Source: Promicromonospora thailandica (GTDB lineage: Bacteria; Actinomycetota; Actinomycetes; Actinomycetales; Cellulomonadaceae). Taken from it: DNA of 64,000 bases. The DNA is taken from the NCBI RefSeq assembly GCF_024171955.1, contig NZ_JAMTCS010000009.1, forward strand, positions 186,001 to 250,000, in the 5' to 3' direction. The notes under the pieces are model-generated. The model worked only from the letters and a program-made list of their open reading frames with translations, did not search any database and had not been told where the DNA came from. Of this stretch, positions 1-8,583 are shown in pieces. Positions within the stretch are counted from its first letter, which is position 1. Each line of letters opens with the position of its first letter. The translations under genes and the position numbers were made by a program.

Positions 1-1362
1 CAGCAGCGCCACCCGGAACCCGTTCTCGGTGGGCAGGGTGTGCTCCCCGACGGTGGTGCTCATCCGGGCCAGGACGACGCCGACCACCGCCGCGGACGCC
101 GAGGTGCCGATGGACCGCATGAGCGCGTTGAAGCCGTTGGCGGCGGCCTTCTCCGTGGCGGGCACCGAGCCGAGGATGATCGCGGGCATCGCGCCGTACG
201 CGAGGCCGACGCCCGCCGCGGCGACGAAGGCCGTGGTGGCGAGCCCCAGGAGCGTGCCCATCGCGAGGGTCGACAGCCCGTAGCCCAGCGCCATCACGAG
301 GCCGCCGACCACGAGCGTGGTCTTGGGGCCGCGGGCGCGTGTGATCCGTGCGCCCACGGGGGACATGAGCGTCATGGCGAGGCCGGACGGCGCCATCCAC
401 AGTCCCATCTGCAGCATCGACTGGCCCAGGCCGAACCCGGTCGCCGTCGGCGCCTGCATGAGCTGCGGCAGGATCAGGGACTGCGCGTACATGGCGAACC
501 CGACGAGGATCGACGCCAGGTTGGTCAGCAGCACGGCGGGCCGGGCGGTCGTGCGCAGGTCGACCAGCGGGTCGGCGGTGCGCAGCTCCCAGCGGCCCCA
601 TGCCAGCAGCACGACGACGGAGCCGCCGAACAGGCCAAGCACGAGCGGGCTGCCCCAGCCCCAGTCGGCGCCCTGCGAGACGGCGAGCAGCAGGGCCACC
701 AGGCCGGCGGCGAGGCCGAGCACGCCGATGTGGTCGAACCGGCTCCGTACGCGGGCCGGTGCGGCGGGTGCGGGAACGCTCCGCCAGACGGCGAGGCCGA
801 CGGCGACCGCGCACGCCGTGACGAGCCAGAAGAGGATGCGCCAGCTGGCGAGCTCGGCGACGGCGGCGGCGAACGGCAGGCCGAGCGCGCCGCCGATGCC
901 GAGCGAGGCGCTCATCAGCGCGATGGCCCCGGCGGTGCGCTCCCGGGGCAGCAGGTCGTGCAGCATGCTGATGCCGAGCGGGATGAAGCCCGTGGCCAGC
1001 CCCTGCAGCGCGCGCCCCGTGACCATGACGGGCACCGTGGTCGCCACGGCGCAGACCGCCGAGCCGAGCGCCAGCGGCGCGAGGGACACCAGGAGCATCC
1101 GCTTCTTGCCGTACAGGTCGCCCAGGCGCCCGGAGACCGGGGTGCAGACCGCCCCCACGAGCAGGGTCACGGTGATGATCCAGGAGGTCTGGGACGCGGG
1201 GGCGTCGAAGATGACCGGCAGCGACGCGATGATCGGGACCACGAGGGTCTGGGTCATGGCCACGACGATGCCGCCGACGGCGAGGATCGCGACGATGCGG
1301 TGCGGGTGGATCGCCGCGGCGGTGCTCGCGCCGTCGGCGGGTCGGGACGAGGTGGTCGTCAC
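1..1362 (-). CDS. MFS drug-efflux transporter (DHA2/EmrB-QacA type), 3' end outside window
   Basis: The 454 residues present form an integral membrane protein with many hydrophobic segments and an MFS motif A (GRLGDLYGKKR, residues 78-88), which places it among proton-driven drug exporters of the inner membrane. The predicted start is GTG at 1362, preceded by AAGGAG five bases upstream. The protein runs off the left edge of the window, so its C-terminus is unseen. It is divergent from a MarR-family gene, and the shared intergenic region holds two identical palindromes. This is the classic arrangement of a MarR repressor controlling a multidrug pump. The substrate cannot be deduced. Confidence 0.88.
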   Translation of the reverse strand, partial: MTTTSSRPADGASTAAAIHPHRIVAILAVGGIVVAMTQTLVVPIIASLPVIFDAPASQTSWIITVTLLVGAVCTPVSGRLGDLYGKKRMLLVSLAPLALGSAVCAVATTVPVMVTGRALQGLATGFIPLGISMLHDLLPRERTAGAIALMSASLGIGGALGLPFAAAVAELASWRILFWLVTACAVAVGLAVWRSVPAPAAPARVRSRFDHIGVLGLAAGLVALLLAVSQGADWGWGSPLVLGLFGGSVVVLLAWGRWELRTADPLVDLRTTARPAVLLTNLASILVGFAMYAQSLILPQLMQAPTATGFGLGQSMLQMGLWMAPSGLAMTLMSPVGARITRARGPKTTLVVGGLVMALGYGLSTLAMGTLLGLATTAFVAAAGVGLAYGAMPAIILGSVPATEKAAANGFNALMRSIGTSASAAVVGVVLARMSTTVGEHTLPTENGFRVALL

Positions 1363-1382
1363 GATGCTCCTTGAAGAGTGGG

Positions 1383-1399
1383 ATGTGCATCATGCACAT
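1383..1399. promoter_or_regulatory. MarR operator 1
   Basis: A 17-bp perfect palindrome with 8-bp arms ATGTGCAT and ATGCACAT around one central base. It lies just upstream of the ribosome-binding site of the leftward MFS gene. The same sequence recurs at 1429-1445 on the opposite strand. It is probably the binding site of the adjacent MarR protein. Confidence 0.75.
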
Positions 1400-1428
1400 G
1401 GGGTGGGACGCACCCAGCGTGCCATACG

Positions 1429-1445
1429 ATGTGCATGATGCACAT
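1429..1445. promoter_or_regulatory. MarR operator 2 overlapping a -10 box
   Basis: Second copy of the 17-bp palindrome, identical apart from the central base. Its centre is 46 bp from that of the first copy. It overlaps a -10-like TACGAT at 1425-1430 reading towards marR, so occupancy would block marR transcription (autoregulation). The downstream gene starts at 1479. Confidence 0.75.
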
Positions 1446-1478
1446 TCAATATCGTGACGGCGGGCCCGGGGGTGGACG

Positions 1479-1937
1479 ATGACGTCCTCGATCGATCGGA
1501 TCGAGTACGAAGGCATGCTGTTCGGGAGGCACCTGACGTCGCTGCCGGCCGGCCGGTCGCGCCGCCGGGGCGGCCTGCTCGACCCGAGCGCCTACGTGCT
1601 GCTGAGCCTGCTCGAGGCCGGGGGGCCGTCCACCATCGCGCAGCTCACCGCCGCCACCGGGCTGGACGCCTCGACGCTCAACCGCCAGACGGCCGCGCTG
1701 CGCACGGCGGGGCTCGCGGAGCGGTTCGAGGACCCTGACGGCGGGCCGGCGCGCAAGCTGCGGCTGTCCGAGCACGGGCGGCGGATGCTGGACGAGGAGC
1801 GGCGGGCCAGCCGGGACTCGCTCGCCGAGCTCGTGACCGACTGGTCCGAGGAGGACCGGGCGCGGTTCGCCGAGCTCCTCGCCCGGTGCAACCGTGCGGT
1901 CGAGGAGCGCTCGGGGCGGTACTGGCCACGTCCCTGA
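1479..1937 (+). CDS. MarR-family transcriptional regulator
   Basis: This 152-residue protein has the length and winged helix-turn-helix layout of MarR repressors. The DNA-binding helices lie around residues 50-75 (PSTIAQLTAATGLDASTLNR) and a charged wing around 80-100. Helical dimerisation segments lie at both ends. The ATG start follows a purine-rich GGGGGTGG. Its divergent position to the MFS exporter and the paired palindromes between them suggest it represses both itself and the pump until a ligand binds. The ligand is unknown. Confidence 0.88.
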   Translation: MTSSIDRIEYEGMLFGRHLTSLPAGRSRRRGGLLDPSAYVLLSLLEAGGPSTIAQLTAATGLDASTLNRQTAALRTAGLAERFEDPDGGPARKLRLSEHGRRMLDEERRASRDSLAELVTDWSEEDRARFAELLARCNRAVEERSGRYWPRP

Positions 1938-1948
1938 CCCCCGGGCGC

Positions 1949-1983
1949 TTGACCCGGCGCGTGATCAAGTGATTTAGTCACTT
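1949..1983 (+). promoter_or_regulatory. Promoter and operator of the GntR operon
   Basis: TTGACC (1949-1954) is followed after about 17 bp by an AT-rich -10 (ATTTAG/TTTAGT, 1972-1978). The -10 is embedded in the inverted repeat AAGTGA-5 nt-TCACTT (1967-1983). The ATG of the regulator is at 1985, about 7 nt after the -10, and no ribosome-binding site precedes it. The mRNA is therefore probably leaderless, and the repeat is a likely autoregulatory GntR site. Confidence 0.65.
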
Positions 1984-1984
1984 C

Positions 1985-2674
1985 ATGACTCAAGGTAGAG
2001 CCTCCTTCTCGGAACAGCTCGCGGACGACATCGTGCGGCTGATCCGCTCCGAGAGCCTCGGCCCCGGCGACGTGCTGGAGTCCTCCCGCGACCTGGCCAA
2101 GCGCTTCGCCGTCACCACGCCGACCGTCCGCGAGGCGCTGCGGCGGCTGGAGGCCACCGGCGTGGTCGAGCTGCGGCACGGCTCCGGCACGTACATCGGC
2201 CCGGGCATCGAGCGGTCCGTGCTGGCCAACCCGCACCGGCCCCGCATCACCCGGTCCTCGGTGATCGAGCTGGTCCAGGCCCGTCTCGTGATCGAGCCCG
2301 GCATCGCGGCGCTGGCCGCGAGCGCCCGCGACGACGCCGCGCTGCAGCGGCTGGAGGCGGCTGCGGCGACGGCGTTGCAGCCGCCGGTGCACGGCCACCG
2401 GCCGGCGCTGAACTTCCACGTGGAGCTGGCGGCGGCGTCGGGCAACGGGCTGCTGCGCGAGACGGTGGAGGCGCTGCTGCACGTGCGTGCCTCGGAGCAG
2501 ACGGAGATCCGGTTCCGGTACGACGACCGGCAGCGGGACCACGCGGAGCACGTCGAGATCCTGGCGGCGGTGCGCGACGGTGACGCGACGGCGGCGGAGC
2601 GGCTGACGCGGGAGCACCTGACGACGATCCGGACGTCGCTGGAGTCGGCCGACTTCGGGGAGGTGGCACCGTGA
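1985..2674 (+). CDS. GntR/FadR-family transcriptional regulator (FCD domain)
   Basis: 229 residues. The N-terminal winged helix occupies roughly 1-75 (SSRDLAKRFAVTTPTVREAL is the recognition region). It is followed by an all-helical FCD ligand-binding domain at about 95-220 with the usual R-x-x-I-E-P-G and H-x-x-I/V motifs. It is first in an operon with a creatininase-family enzyme (stop and start overlap as GTGA), a secreted esterase and an AbgT-type transporter. It probably senses the substrate or product of that pathway. A palindrome sits across its own promoter, which supports autorepression. Confidence 0.87.
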   Translation: MTQGRASFSEQLADDIVRLIRSESLGPGDVLESSRDLAKRFAVTTPTVREALRRLEATGVVELRHGSGTYIGPGIERSVLANPHRPRITRSSVIELVQARLVIEPGIAALAASARDDAALQRLEAAAATALQPPVHGHRPALNFHVELAAASGNGLLRETVEALLHVRASEQTEIRFRYDDRQRDHAEHVEILAAVRDGDATAAERLTREHLTTIRTSLESADFGEVAP

Positions 2675-3438
2675 CCGCTCCGGACCGCCTCGCCGAGATG
2701 ACCACGCGGGAGGCCGCCGACGCCGTGGCCCGCGGCACGGTGGTGCTGATCCCGGCGGGTGCGCTGGAGCAGCACGGCCCGGGCATGGTGCTGGGTACCG
2801 ACCTGGTGCGGGCCGAGGGCGTGGTCGCCCGGGTGGCCGCGAACCTGGCCGGGCGCGTGGTGGTCGGCCCGTCGATCCCGGTGGGGGTCTCGCCGCACCA
2901 CATGGCCTTCCCGGGCACGGTCACCCTGACCACGACGACGTTCGCCGCCGTGGTGCGCGAGTACGTGACCAGCCTGCACCGGCACGGCTGGACGCGGTTC
3001 CTCGTCGTGACGGGGCACGGCGGCAACAACGCCACCCTGACCGCGGTGGCCCAGGACCTGCTGGTGTCCCACCCGGGGATCCAGCTCGCGTGGTCGCCCC
3101 TGACGTCGCTCGCGGGCGACGCCGTCGCCGCCCTGGACCCGAGCCCCGTGCACGGGCACTCCGGGGAGGCGGAGACCGCGCAGATGCTCCACCTCGCACC
3201 GCACCTGGTGCACACCGACCGGCTCGAGCCGGGCACCACCACCCACGACGAGCTCGACGACGTCTCGCGGACGGCGCGGCACCACGCGCAGCCCACGCTG
3301 ACCCTGCCGTACGACCGGCTCAGCGCGAACGGCGTGCTCGGCGACCCCCGCCGCGCCACCGCGGAGGACGGCGCGGCGATCGTGAAGGCGATCGTCGCCC
3401 GGATCACGGCCTTCCTCGAGGAGTGGCCGGCCGCCTAG
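2671..3438 (+). CDS. Creatininase-family amidohydrolase
   Basis: 255 residues of the creatininase/MftE fold, a metal-dependent cytoplasmic amidohydrolase. The metal-binding pattern of the family is visible: Glu33, His35 (ALEQHG), Asp44, the GHGGN motif near residue 114 and the acidic GEAETA near 165. The GTG start overlaps the GntR stop, so translation is coupled. The family includes creatinine and formamide hydrolases and peptide-trimming enzymes. The neighbours (an exported esterase and an AbgT-type transporter) favour catabolism of an amide or aminoacyl compound, not mycofactocin maturation, because no mftA-D genes are present. The true substrate is unknown. Confidence 0.82.
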   Translation: MTAPDRLAEMTTREAADAVARGTVVLIPAGALEQHGPGMVLGTDLVRAEGVVARVAANLAGRVVVGPSIPVGVSPHHMAFPGTVTLTTTTFAAVVREYVTSLHRHGWTRFLVVTGHGGNNATLTAVAQDLLVSHPGIQLAWSPLTSLAGDAVAALDPSPVHGHSGEAETAQMLHLAPHLVHTDRLEPGTTTHDELDDVSRTARHHAQPTLTLPYDRLSANGVLGDPRRATAEDGAAIVKAIVARITAFLEEWPAA

Positions 3439-3545
3439 CGACCGCCACGACCCGACACCCCCACCGGCGCCCGGCCCCACCGGGTGCGGCTCCGCCCTGC
3501 CCGAGAAGCACCTGTCCAGGAACGCCCTGCCCAGAGAGGACTCGC

Positions 3546-4652
3546 ATGTCAACGACGACAGCACCGCAACCCACCCCCGCCGCGCACGGGGCCCGCCGAC
3601 GGCGGCGCCCCGCCGCCCTCGTGGCCGCCCTGGCGCTCGCGCTGTCGGGGCTGGCCGGCCTGGCCGGCCCTGTCGGCCCCGCCACCGCGGCCCCCGCACC
3701 CGTGCTGCCCGACGCTGCCACGACGCCGTCGGGCAGCACGACACAGGGCAGCCCGAGCCGTCCCGTACGTTCCGCCGGCTGCGGGACCGCGCCCGGCCAG
3801 CAGCCCGGCACGAGCGTGCTGCGCACCCTGACCAGCGGCGGGCGCGAGCGCACCGTGCAGCTCCACCTGCCCGACGGCTACCGCGCCGACCGGGCGTGGC
3901 CCGTGGTGCTCGTGTTCCACGGGCGCGGCAACACCGGCGCAGGCACTGAAGCCTTCTCCGGCCTGGACGCGCTGCCCGCCGTCGTCGCGTACGGCAACGG
4001 CGTGGTCGGCACGGGCGACGGCGACCGCCAGGCCTGGGAGGGCGCGCCCTACTCCGCCCCCGGCGTCGACGACGTCGCCTACACGAACGACCTGCTCGAC
4101 ACCCTCGAGGCCGAGCTGTGCGTCGACACCCGGCGCGTGTACGCGACCGGCAAGTCGAACGGCGCAGGGTTCACCGCGATCCTCGCGTGCGAGCTCTCGG
4201 ACCGGGTCGCCGCGATCGCGCCCGTCGCCGCCGCGCTGTACGGCACCGGCCACCCCACGTGCGCGCCCGAGCGGCCGGTACCCGTCATCGACTTCCACGG
4301 CACCGCCGACGCCACCATCCCGTACGGCGGCGACGCCGACCGCGGCCTGCCCGCGGTCCGCGACTGGGTGGGCGGCTGGGTCGACCGCGACGGCTGCCGG
4401 CCCCGGCCCCGCGTCGAGCAGACGGCGCACGACGTGACCACCACCCGCTGGACCGGGTGCCGTGCCGGCGCCGAGGTCACGCACGTGGCCGTGCTCGGCG
4501 GCGGCCACACCTGGCCCGGCGAGGACAGCTACTCCGGCGGCGGGTACGCCACGCACAGCATCGAGGCCCACGAGGTCATGTGGGAGTTCCTGCGCGACGA
4601 GCGGCTGCCGCTGCGGTTCGCGCGCACCACCGACACGGAGGCCCGGTCATGA
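3546..4652 (+). CDS. Secreted LpqC/PHB-depolymerase-type alpha/beta-hydrolase esterase
   Basis: 368 residues. A basic N-terminus and hydrophobic stretch (about 20-48) ending in Ala-rich residues form a signal peptide. The mature part has the family's FHGRGN oxyanion loop, a nucleophile motif GKSNG with Ser204, an Asp in DFHGTAD and a His in GGGHTWPG. These are typical of polyhydroxybutyrate depolymerase/feruloyl-esterase-like LpqC proteins. The ATG follows AGAGAGGA. It probably hydrolyses an ester outside the cell, feeding the adjacent transporter whose start overlaps its stop (ATGA). Polymer depolymerase activity is possible but not shown. Confidence 0.82.
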   Translation: MSTTTAPQPTPAAHGARRRRRPAALVAALALALSGLAGLAGPVGPATAAPAPVLPDAATTPSGSTTQGSPSRPVRSAGCGTAPGQQPGTSVLRTLTSGGRERTVQLHLPDGYRADRAWPVVLVFHGRGNTGAGTEAFSGLDALPAVVAYGNGVVGTGDGDRQAWEGAPYSAPGVDDVAYTNDLLDTLEAELCVDTRRVYATGKSNGAGFTAILACELSDRVAAIAPVAAALYGTGHPTCAPERPVPVIDFHGTADATIPYGGDADRGLPAVRDWVGGWVDRDGCRPRPRVEQTAHDVTTTRWTGCRAGAEVTHVAVLGGGHTWPGEDSYSGGGYATHSIEAHEVMWEFLRDERLPLRFARTTDTEARS

Positions 4653-6211
4653 GCACCACGTCCACACCGCGCACGGGCGCCGAGGCCGACCGCCTGCCCG
4701 CCGTCCTGCGGGCGCTCGCCGTCGTCGAACGCGTCGGCAACGCGCTGCCGCACCCGTTCTGGCTGTTCTGGATCCTCGCGGCGATCCTCGGTGTCACGAG
4801 CGCGGGCCTCGCGGCCGCGGGCGTGTCCGTGGTCTCCCCGGCCGACGGCGAGACCGTCGTGGTGCAGAACCTGCTCAGCGGCGCCGGGCTGGCCATGGCC
4901 GTGTCCACCGCGGTCGACAACTTCGCGACGTTCGGACCGATGGGCACCATCGTCGCCGTCATCATGGGCGTCGCGATCGCCGAGCGCACCGGCTTCCTGT
5001 CCGCGGCGATGAAGGTCTCCGTGTCCCGGGTGCCCGTCTCCTGGGTGGTGTTCGCCGTCGCGTTCGCCGGCACCGTCTCGCACGTGGCCAGCGCCGCCGC
5101 GTACATCATCCTGGTGCCGCTCGGCGGGCTCGCGTTCCGGGCCGTCGGCAAGTCGCCGATCCTCGGCGTCGTCGTCGCGTACACGTCCATCGCGTCCGGC
5201 TACGACGCGAGCCCCGTACCCACGCCCAACGACGCGATCTTCGCCGGCATCACCACGGAGGCCGCGCGCATCATCGACCCGGCCGCCTACGTGTCACCCG
5301 TGAGCAACTGGTACTTCAACATCGGGTCCTCGCTGCTGCTCGCGATCGTCATCACCCTCGTCACCAACCTGGTGCTGGCCAGGCGCCCCGACCTGGACGC
5401 GGATCCCGACACCCTGCAGGGCGAGGGGCTGGAGGACGTCGAGCGCCTCGAGCTCTCGCCGCGGGACCGCGCGGCCCTGCGTGCCGCCCTGCTGACCGGG
5501 CTCACCGCGATCGTGCTGGTCGCCGCGGTGGTGCTGCCGCCGTCGTCCCCGCTGCGCGGCGAGGGCGGGAGCCTCACCGAGTCCCCGTTCCTGGACGGCA
5601 TCGCGGCGCTCGTGGCCGTGCTGTTCGCGCTGGTCGGCATCGTGTACGGCTGGCGCTCCGGCGCCGTCACCAAGGCCGGCGACGTGCCCCGGCTCATGGC
5701 CGAGGGCGTACGTCAGATGGCGCCCGTGCTCGTGCTGTTCTTCGCCATCGCCCAGTTCCTGGCCTACTTCGACTGGACGCACATCGGCGACGTCATCGCC
5801 GTGAACTCCGCCGAGGCCCTCGAGCAGACCGGCGTGCCCATCTGGGTCGTGTTCCTCGCGATCCTCGCGCTGCTGTCCGTGGTCAACGTGCTCGTCACCA
5901 GCGGCTCGGCGATGTGGGCGCTCGCGGCGCCGATCGTGGTGCCGATGCTCATGCTGCTGGAGGTGCCCGCCGAGACCACGCAGGCGCTGTTCCGCATCGC
6001 GGACTCCGGGTCCACGGCGGTCACGCCGATGAGCCCGTACTTCATCATGGCGCTCGGGTTCCTGCAGCGGTACCGCAAGGACGCCGGCATCGGCACCCTC
6101 GCCTCGTACACGCTGCCGCTCGCGGTGTGCATGACGCTGGCCTGGACGCTGCTGTTCTTCGCCTGGTGGGGGCTCGGCATCCCGCTCGGACCGGGCGCGC
6201 CCGTGCGCTGA
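4649..6211 (+). CDS. AbgT-family transporter
   Basis: 520 residues with about a dozen membrane segments and the family's signature stretches: the N-terminal LPHPFWLFW, the IVAVIMGVAIAERTG segment, and the C-terminal GSTAVTPMSPYF loop. AbgT proteins import p-aminobenzoyl-glutamate or export sulfonamides by cation coupling. A 4-bp overlap with the esterase gene and the preceding creatininase-like enzyme suggest that here it moves an amide or dipeptide-like compound. It is the last gene of the GntR operon and ends inside a strong terminator hairpin. Confidence 0.85.
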   Translation: MSTTSTPRTGAEADRLPAVLRALAVVERVGNALPHPFWLFWILAAILGVTSAGLAAAGVSVVSPADGETVVVQNLLSGAGLAMAVSTAVDNFATFGPMGTIVAVIMGVAIAERTGFLSAAMKVSVSRVPVSWVVFAVAFAGTVSHVASAAAYIILVPLGGLAFRAVGKSPILGVVVAYTSIASGYDASPVPTPNDAIFAGITTEAARIIDPAAYVSPVSNWYFNIGSSLLLAIVITLVTNLVLARRPDLDADPDTLQGEGLEDVERLELSPRDRAALRAALLTGLTAIVLVAAVVLPPSSPLRGEGGSLTESPFLDGIAALVAVLFALVGIVYGWRSGAVTKAGDVPRLMAEGVRQMAPVLVLFFAIAQFLAYFDWTHIGDVIAVNSAEALEQTGVPIWVVFLAILALLSVVNVLVTSGSAMWALAAPIVVPMLMLLEVPAETTQALFRIADSGSTAVTPMSPYFIMALGFLQRYRKDAGIGTLASYTLPLAVCMTLAWTLLFFAWWGLGIPLGPGAPVR

Positions 6212-6259
6212 CGTACCGGGGCCCCGCCGTCGTCCACGACCGCGGGGCCCCGGTACGTC
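6210..6259. terminator. Bidirectional terminator overlapping two stop codons
   Basis: A perfect 18-bp inverted repeat (left arm 6210-6227, right arm 6242-6259, 14-nt loop) lies between the convergent AbgT and sialidase-like genes. Each arm includes part of a stop codon, TGA at 6209-6211 on the plus strand and at 6260-6258 on the minus strand. The GC-rich stem and the convergent arrangement indicate termination in both directions, without a clear U-run. Confidence 0.8.
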
Positions 6260-7493
6260 AGTCCGGCAGGTCCGCGACCGCGAAGTACGTGGTGCAGGCG
6301 CCGCCCTCGGCCTCGTAGCCCGTCGACAGCTCGAGCACCTCACCCCGCTCCGGCAGGGCCAGGAGGGTCGGGCTGTAGTTGGGGCAGTAGTCGTTCCAGG
6401 GGTCGAGGATGCCGACCGGCGCCGGCGCGGCGGCCCACGGCGACTCCGGGGCGGCGTCGTTGGCCAGGAGCGTGGCGCCGCTGCCGGGCAGCACGTTCCC
6501 GTCCGCCCCGTACAGCATCTGGCCGACGGCGAGCAGCCGCCCGTCCGGCGTGCCGTCGTCGTACCAGGAGATGTTCGGTGTGTGCCGGAAGTGGACGCCG
6601 TCCGCCGTGGTCACGGGGTGGCCGAGGACGGCGGGGTCGCCCCAGGAGGTGCCGTCGGGGGAGCGGCGGGTGTAGTGCCGGCAGTCCTCGACCGGGCCGC
6701 ACACCTCGTAGCTCATCAGGTAGGTGCCGTCCGGCAGGGTGCGCACCACCGGCATGCCGGGCCGCAGGTCCGGGTTCTGGGCGGCGACGACGTTCTCCAG
6801 CGGCCCCCACGTGCGGCCGTCGGGCGAGGTGGTCTGCACGAGCGTCTGGCTGTGCGCGGGCTGCTGGTTCTCGTCCGAGACGTACAGCGCGAGCCGGCCG
6901 TCCGGCGTGACGGCGAGCTCCGGTTCCCACAGGCCCTTGCCGCCGGGCGCCGTGGCCGCGGTGGAGACGTGCTCCCACGTGCGGCCCTGGTCGGCGCTGG
7001 CCCAGACGGGCAGCGTCATGCGGCGCGTGGACTCGTCCTCCTGCTGACCCACCGACGCCGACCACAGGAGCGTGCCCGCCGCGAGGTCGCCCACCTGGCG
7101 GGGCAGCTCGTACAGCGTCGAGCAGCACAGGCCCTTCGTCGCGCCGGGGTCGGAGACGGTGCCGGTGCGCTCGAACGTGCGGCCGTCGTCCGTGCTCGTG
7201 AAGATCGCGCCGTGGCCCACGTCGCCGTCGAACGTGACCACGCTCGCGACGATCGTGCCGTTCGCCGCACCCGAGTGCGCCAGCCGGACCGCGCGCGGGT
7301 ACAGGGCGACGCCGTCCATGAGGCGGGTGCCGTTCAGGGCGCCGCCGGGCGGTGCCTCGGCGGCCGCCGCCGGTGGGTCGGCGGTGGGCGTGGGAGCGGG
7401 CGTGGCTGCGGCGGCCCCCGGCACGGCGAGGGCCGCGAGGGCGAGGGCGGCGAGGACGGGACGGACGGCGCGACGTAGGACCACGGAGGGCAC
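6258..7493 (-). CDS. Secreted sialidase-like BNR-repeat protein
   Basis: 411 residues with a signal peptide (about 1-30, ending AAA) and a Pro/Thr-rich stretch to about residue 50. A beta-propeller-like body carries Asp-box repeats: STDDGRTF, SADQGRTW and SPDGRTW. Asp boxes mark sialidases and related exo-glycosidases or adhesins. The overall composition resembles exo-alpha-sialidase-like glycoside hydrolases of soil actinobacteria. It is a single gene convergent with the AbgT operon, with its own promoter. Catalytic residues cannot be assigned with certainty, so activity on sialic acid is not established. Confidence 0.75.
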   Translation of the reverse strand: MPSVVLRRAVRPVLAALALAALAVPGAAAATPAPTPTADPPAAAAEAPPGGALNGTRLMDGVALYPRAVRLAHSGAANGTIVASVVTFDGDVGHGAIFTSTDDGRTFERTGTVSDPGATKGLCCSTLYELPRQVGDLAAGTLLWSASVGQQEDESTRRMTLPVWASADQGRTWEHVSTAATAPGGKGLWEPELAVTPDGRLALYVSDENQQPAHSQTLVQTTSPDGRTWGPLENVVAAQNPDLRPGMPVVRTLPDGTYLMSYEVCGPVEDCRHYTRRSPDGTSWGDPAVLGHPVTTADGVHFRHTPNISWYDDGTPDGRLLAVGQMLYGADGNVLPGSGATLLANDAAPESPWAAAPAPVGILDPWNDYCPNYSPTLLALPERGEVLELSTGYEAEGGACTTYFAVADLPD

Positions 7494-7522
7494 CTCTCTG
7501 ATCGACTCTGATCTCGGCGTTC

Positions 7523-7551
7523 ACGCTAGTGACCGGGTGAATCTGAGTCAA
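7523..7551 (-). promoter_or_regulatory. Promoter of the sialidase-like gene
   Basis: Reading leftwards, TTGACT (7551-7546) and TAGCGT (7528-7523) are separated by 17 bp. The -10 is about 30 bp upstream of the ATG. The sugar ABC operon at 13 kb uses a near-identical pair (TTGACA, 17 bp, TAGCGT). Confidence 0.7.
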
Positions 7552-7589
7552 CGTTGAATCAGGCCCTGTTCGTCGGTGGCCGGCGGTGC

Positions 7590-8549
7590 TCAGGAACCGG
7601 CCCGAGCCCGGTACCGCAGCGGCGACACCCCGACCTCCCGCTTGAACGCCGTGCTGAACGCGCCCTCGGAGGCGTAGCCCAGCTCGGCGGCCAGCGCCCC
7701 GACCCGCACGTCGGTGCGGCGCAGCGCGCGCTGGGCCAGCAGCATGCGCCACCGGTTCAGGTAGGTGATGGGCGGCACGCCCGACACGGCGCGGAACCGC
7801 TCGGCGAACGACGTCCGGGACATCGCGGCAGCCCGGGACAGGTCCACGAGCCCCCAGGCCCTGGCCGGCTCGCCGTGCATGAGGCCGACGGCGGGTCGCA
7901 GGCGCTCGTCCGCGAGCAGCCGCAGCCAGCCCGGCGGCCCGGTCCGTCCGCCGGTCTGCTCCACGTAGGCGCGCAGCACCTCCAGCAGCAGGACCTGCCC
8001 GTGCTGCCGCACCGCGAAGGCCGACCCCATGCGGCGTTCCGTCACCTCCACGTACAGGCGGTGCAGGGTGGCGCGCAGGCTGGTCGCCGCCGCGCCGGTG
8101 CCCCGGACGTGCGCCAGGGCGGGGAGCGCCTGGCCCAGCAGCGACCGCCCCGCGGGGTCGAGGTCGACGTGCCCGCCGATCACGACGTCACCGTCCGCCC
8201 CGACCAGGGGGAACGAGGCGAAGTCGGCGTCCGGCTCCACCTCGCGCGGCGGGCCGTCGCCGTCGCCGCCCTCGGCGACCAGTCCGAACCGCCCGTTCAG
8301 GACGCCCACGTCGCCGGCCTCCAGGACGACCGGCCCGGCCGTGTCCACGCCGTCGAGGGTCAGGCGGGCGCTGCCGCCGACCACGGCGAGGAACTTGATG
8401 CCGTCGACCTCGGCGTGCGAGACCCAGGGGCCGCGCACGGCGAACCCGCCCGACACCAGGCCGCGCACCTCGACGAGGTCGAACACCTCGGAGAGCTGGT
8501 CCTCGATCACCTCCGTACTATCGCGGAAGAAATGCGGACCGACAACCAT
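7590..8549 (-). CDS. AraC-family regulator with cupin_6-type N-terminal domain
   Basis: 319 residues. The N-terminal half (to about 190) has the beta-rich pattern of the AraC-binding-like cupin found in regulators of aldehyde or oxidoreductase genes. The C-terminal 100 residues hold two helix-turn-helix motifs (LSRAAAMSRTSFAERFRAVSG and VGALAAELGYASEGAFSTAF) and end with the usual PLRYR. It is divergent from a short-chain dehydrogenase whose ATG is 34 bp away, a common pairing in which the regulator activates the dehydrogenase. The inducer is unknown. Confidence 0.87.
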   Translation of the reverse strand: MVVGPHFFRDSTEVIEDQLSEVFDLVEVRGLVSGGFAVRGPWVSHAEVDGIKFLAVVGGSARLTLDGVDTAGPVVLEAGDVGVLNGRFGLVAEGGDGDGPPREVEPDADFASFPLVGADGDVVIGGHVDLDPAGRSLLGQALPALAHVRGTGAAATSLRATLHRLYVEVTERRMGSAFAVRQHGQVLLLEVLRAYVEQTGGRTGPPGWLRLLADERLRPAVGLMHGEPARAWGLVDLSRAAAMSRTSFAERFRAVSGVPPITYLNRWRMLLAQRALRRTDVRVGALAAELGYASEGAFSTAFKREVGVSPLRYRARAGS

Positions 8550-8583
8550 TCATAGTCCGGTCGGGGCGGGTCAGGCTGGTGCC

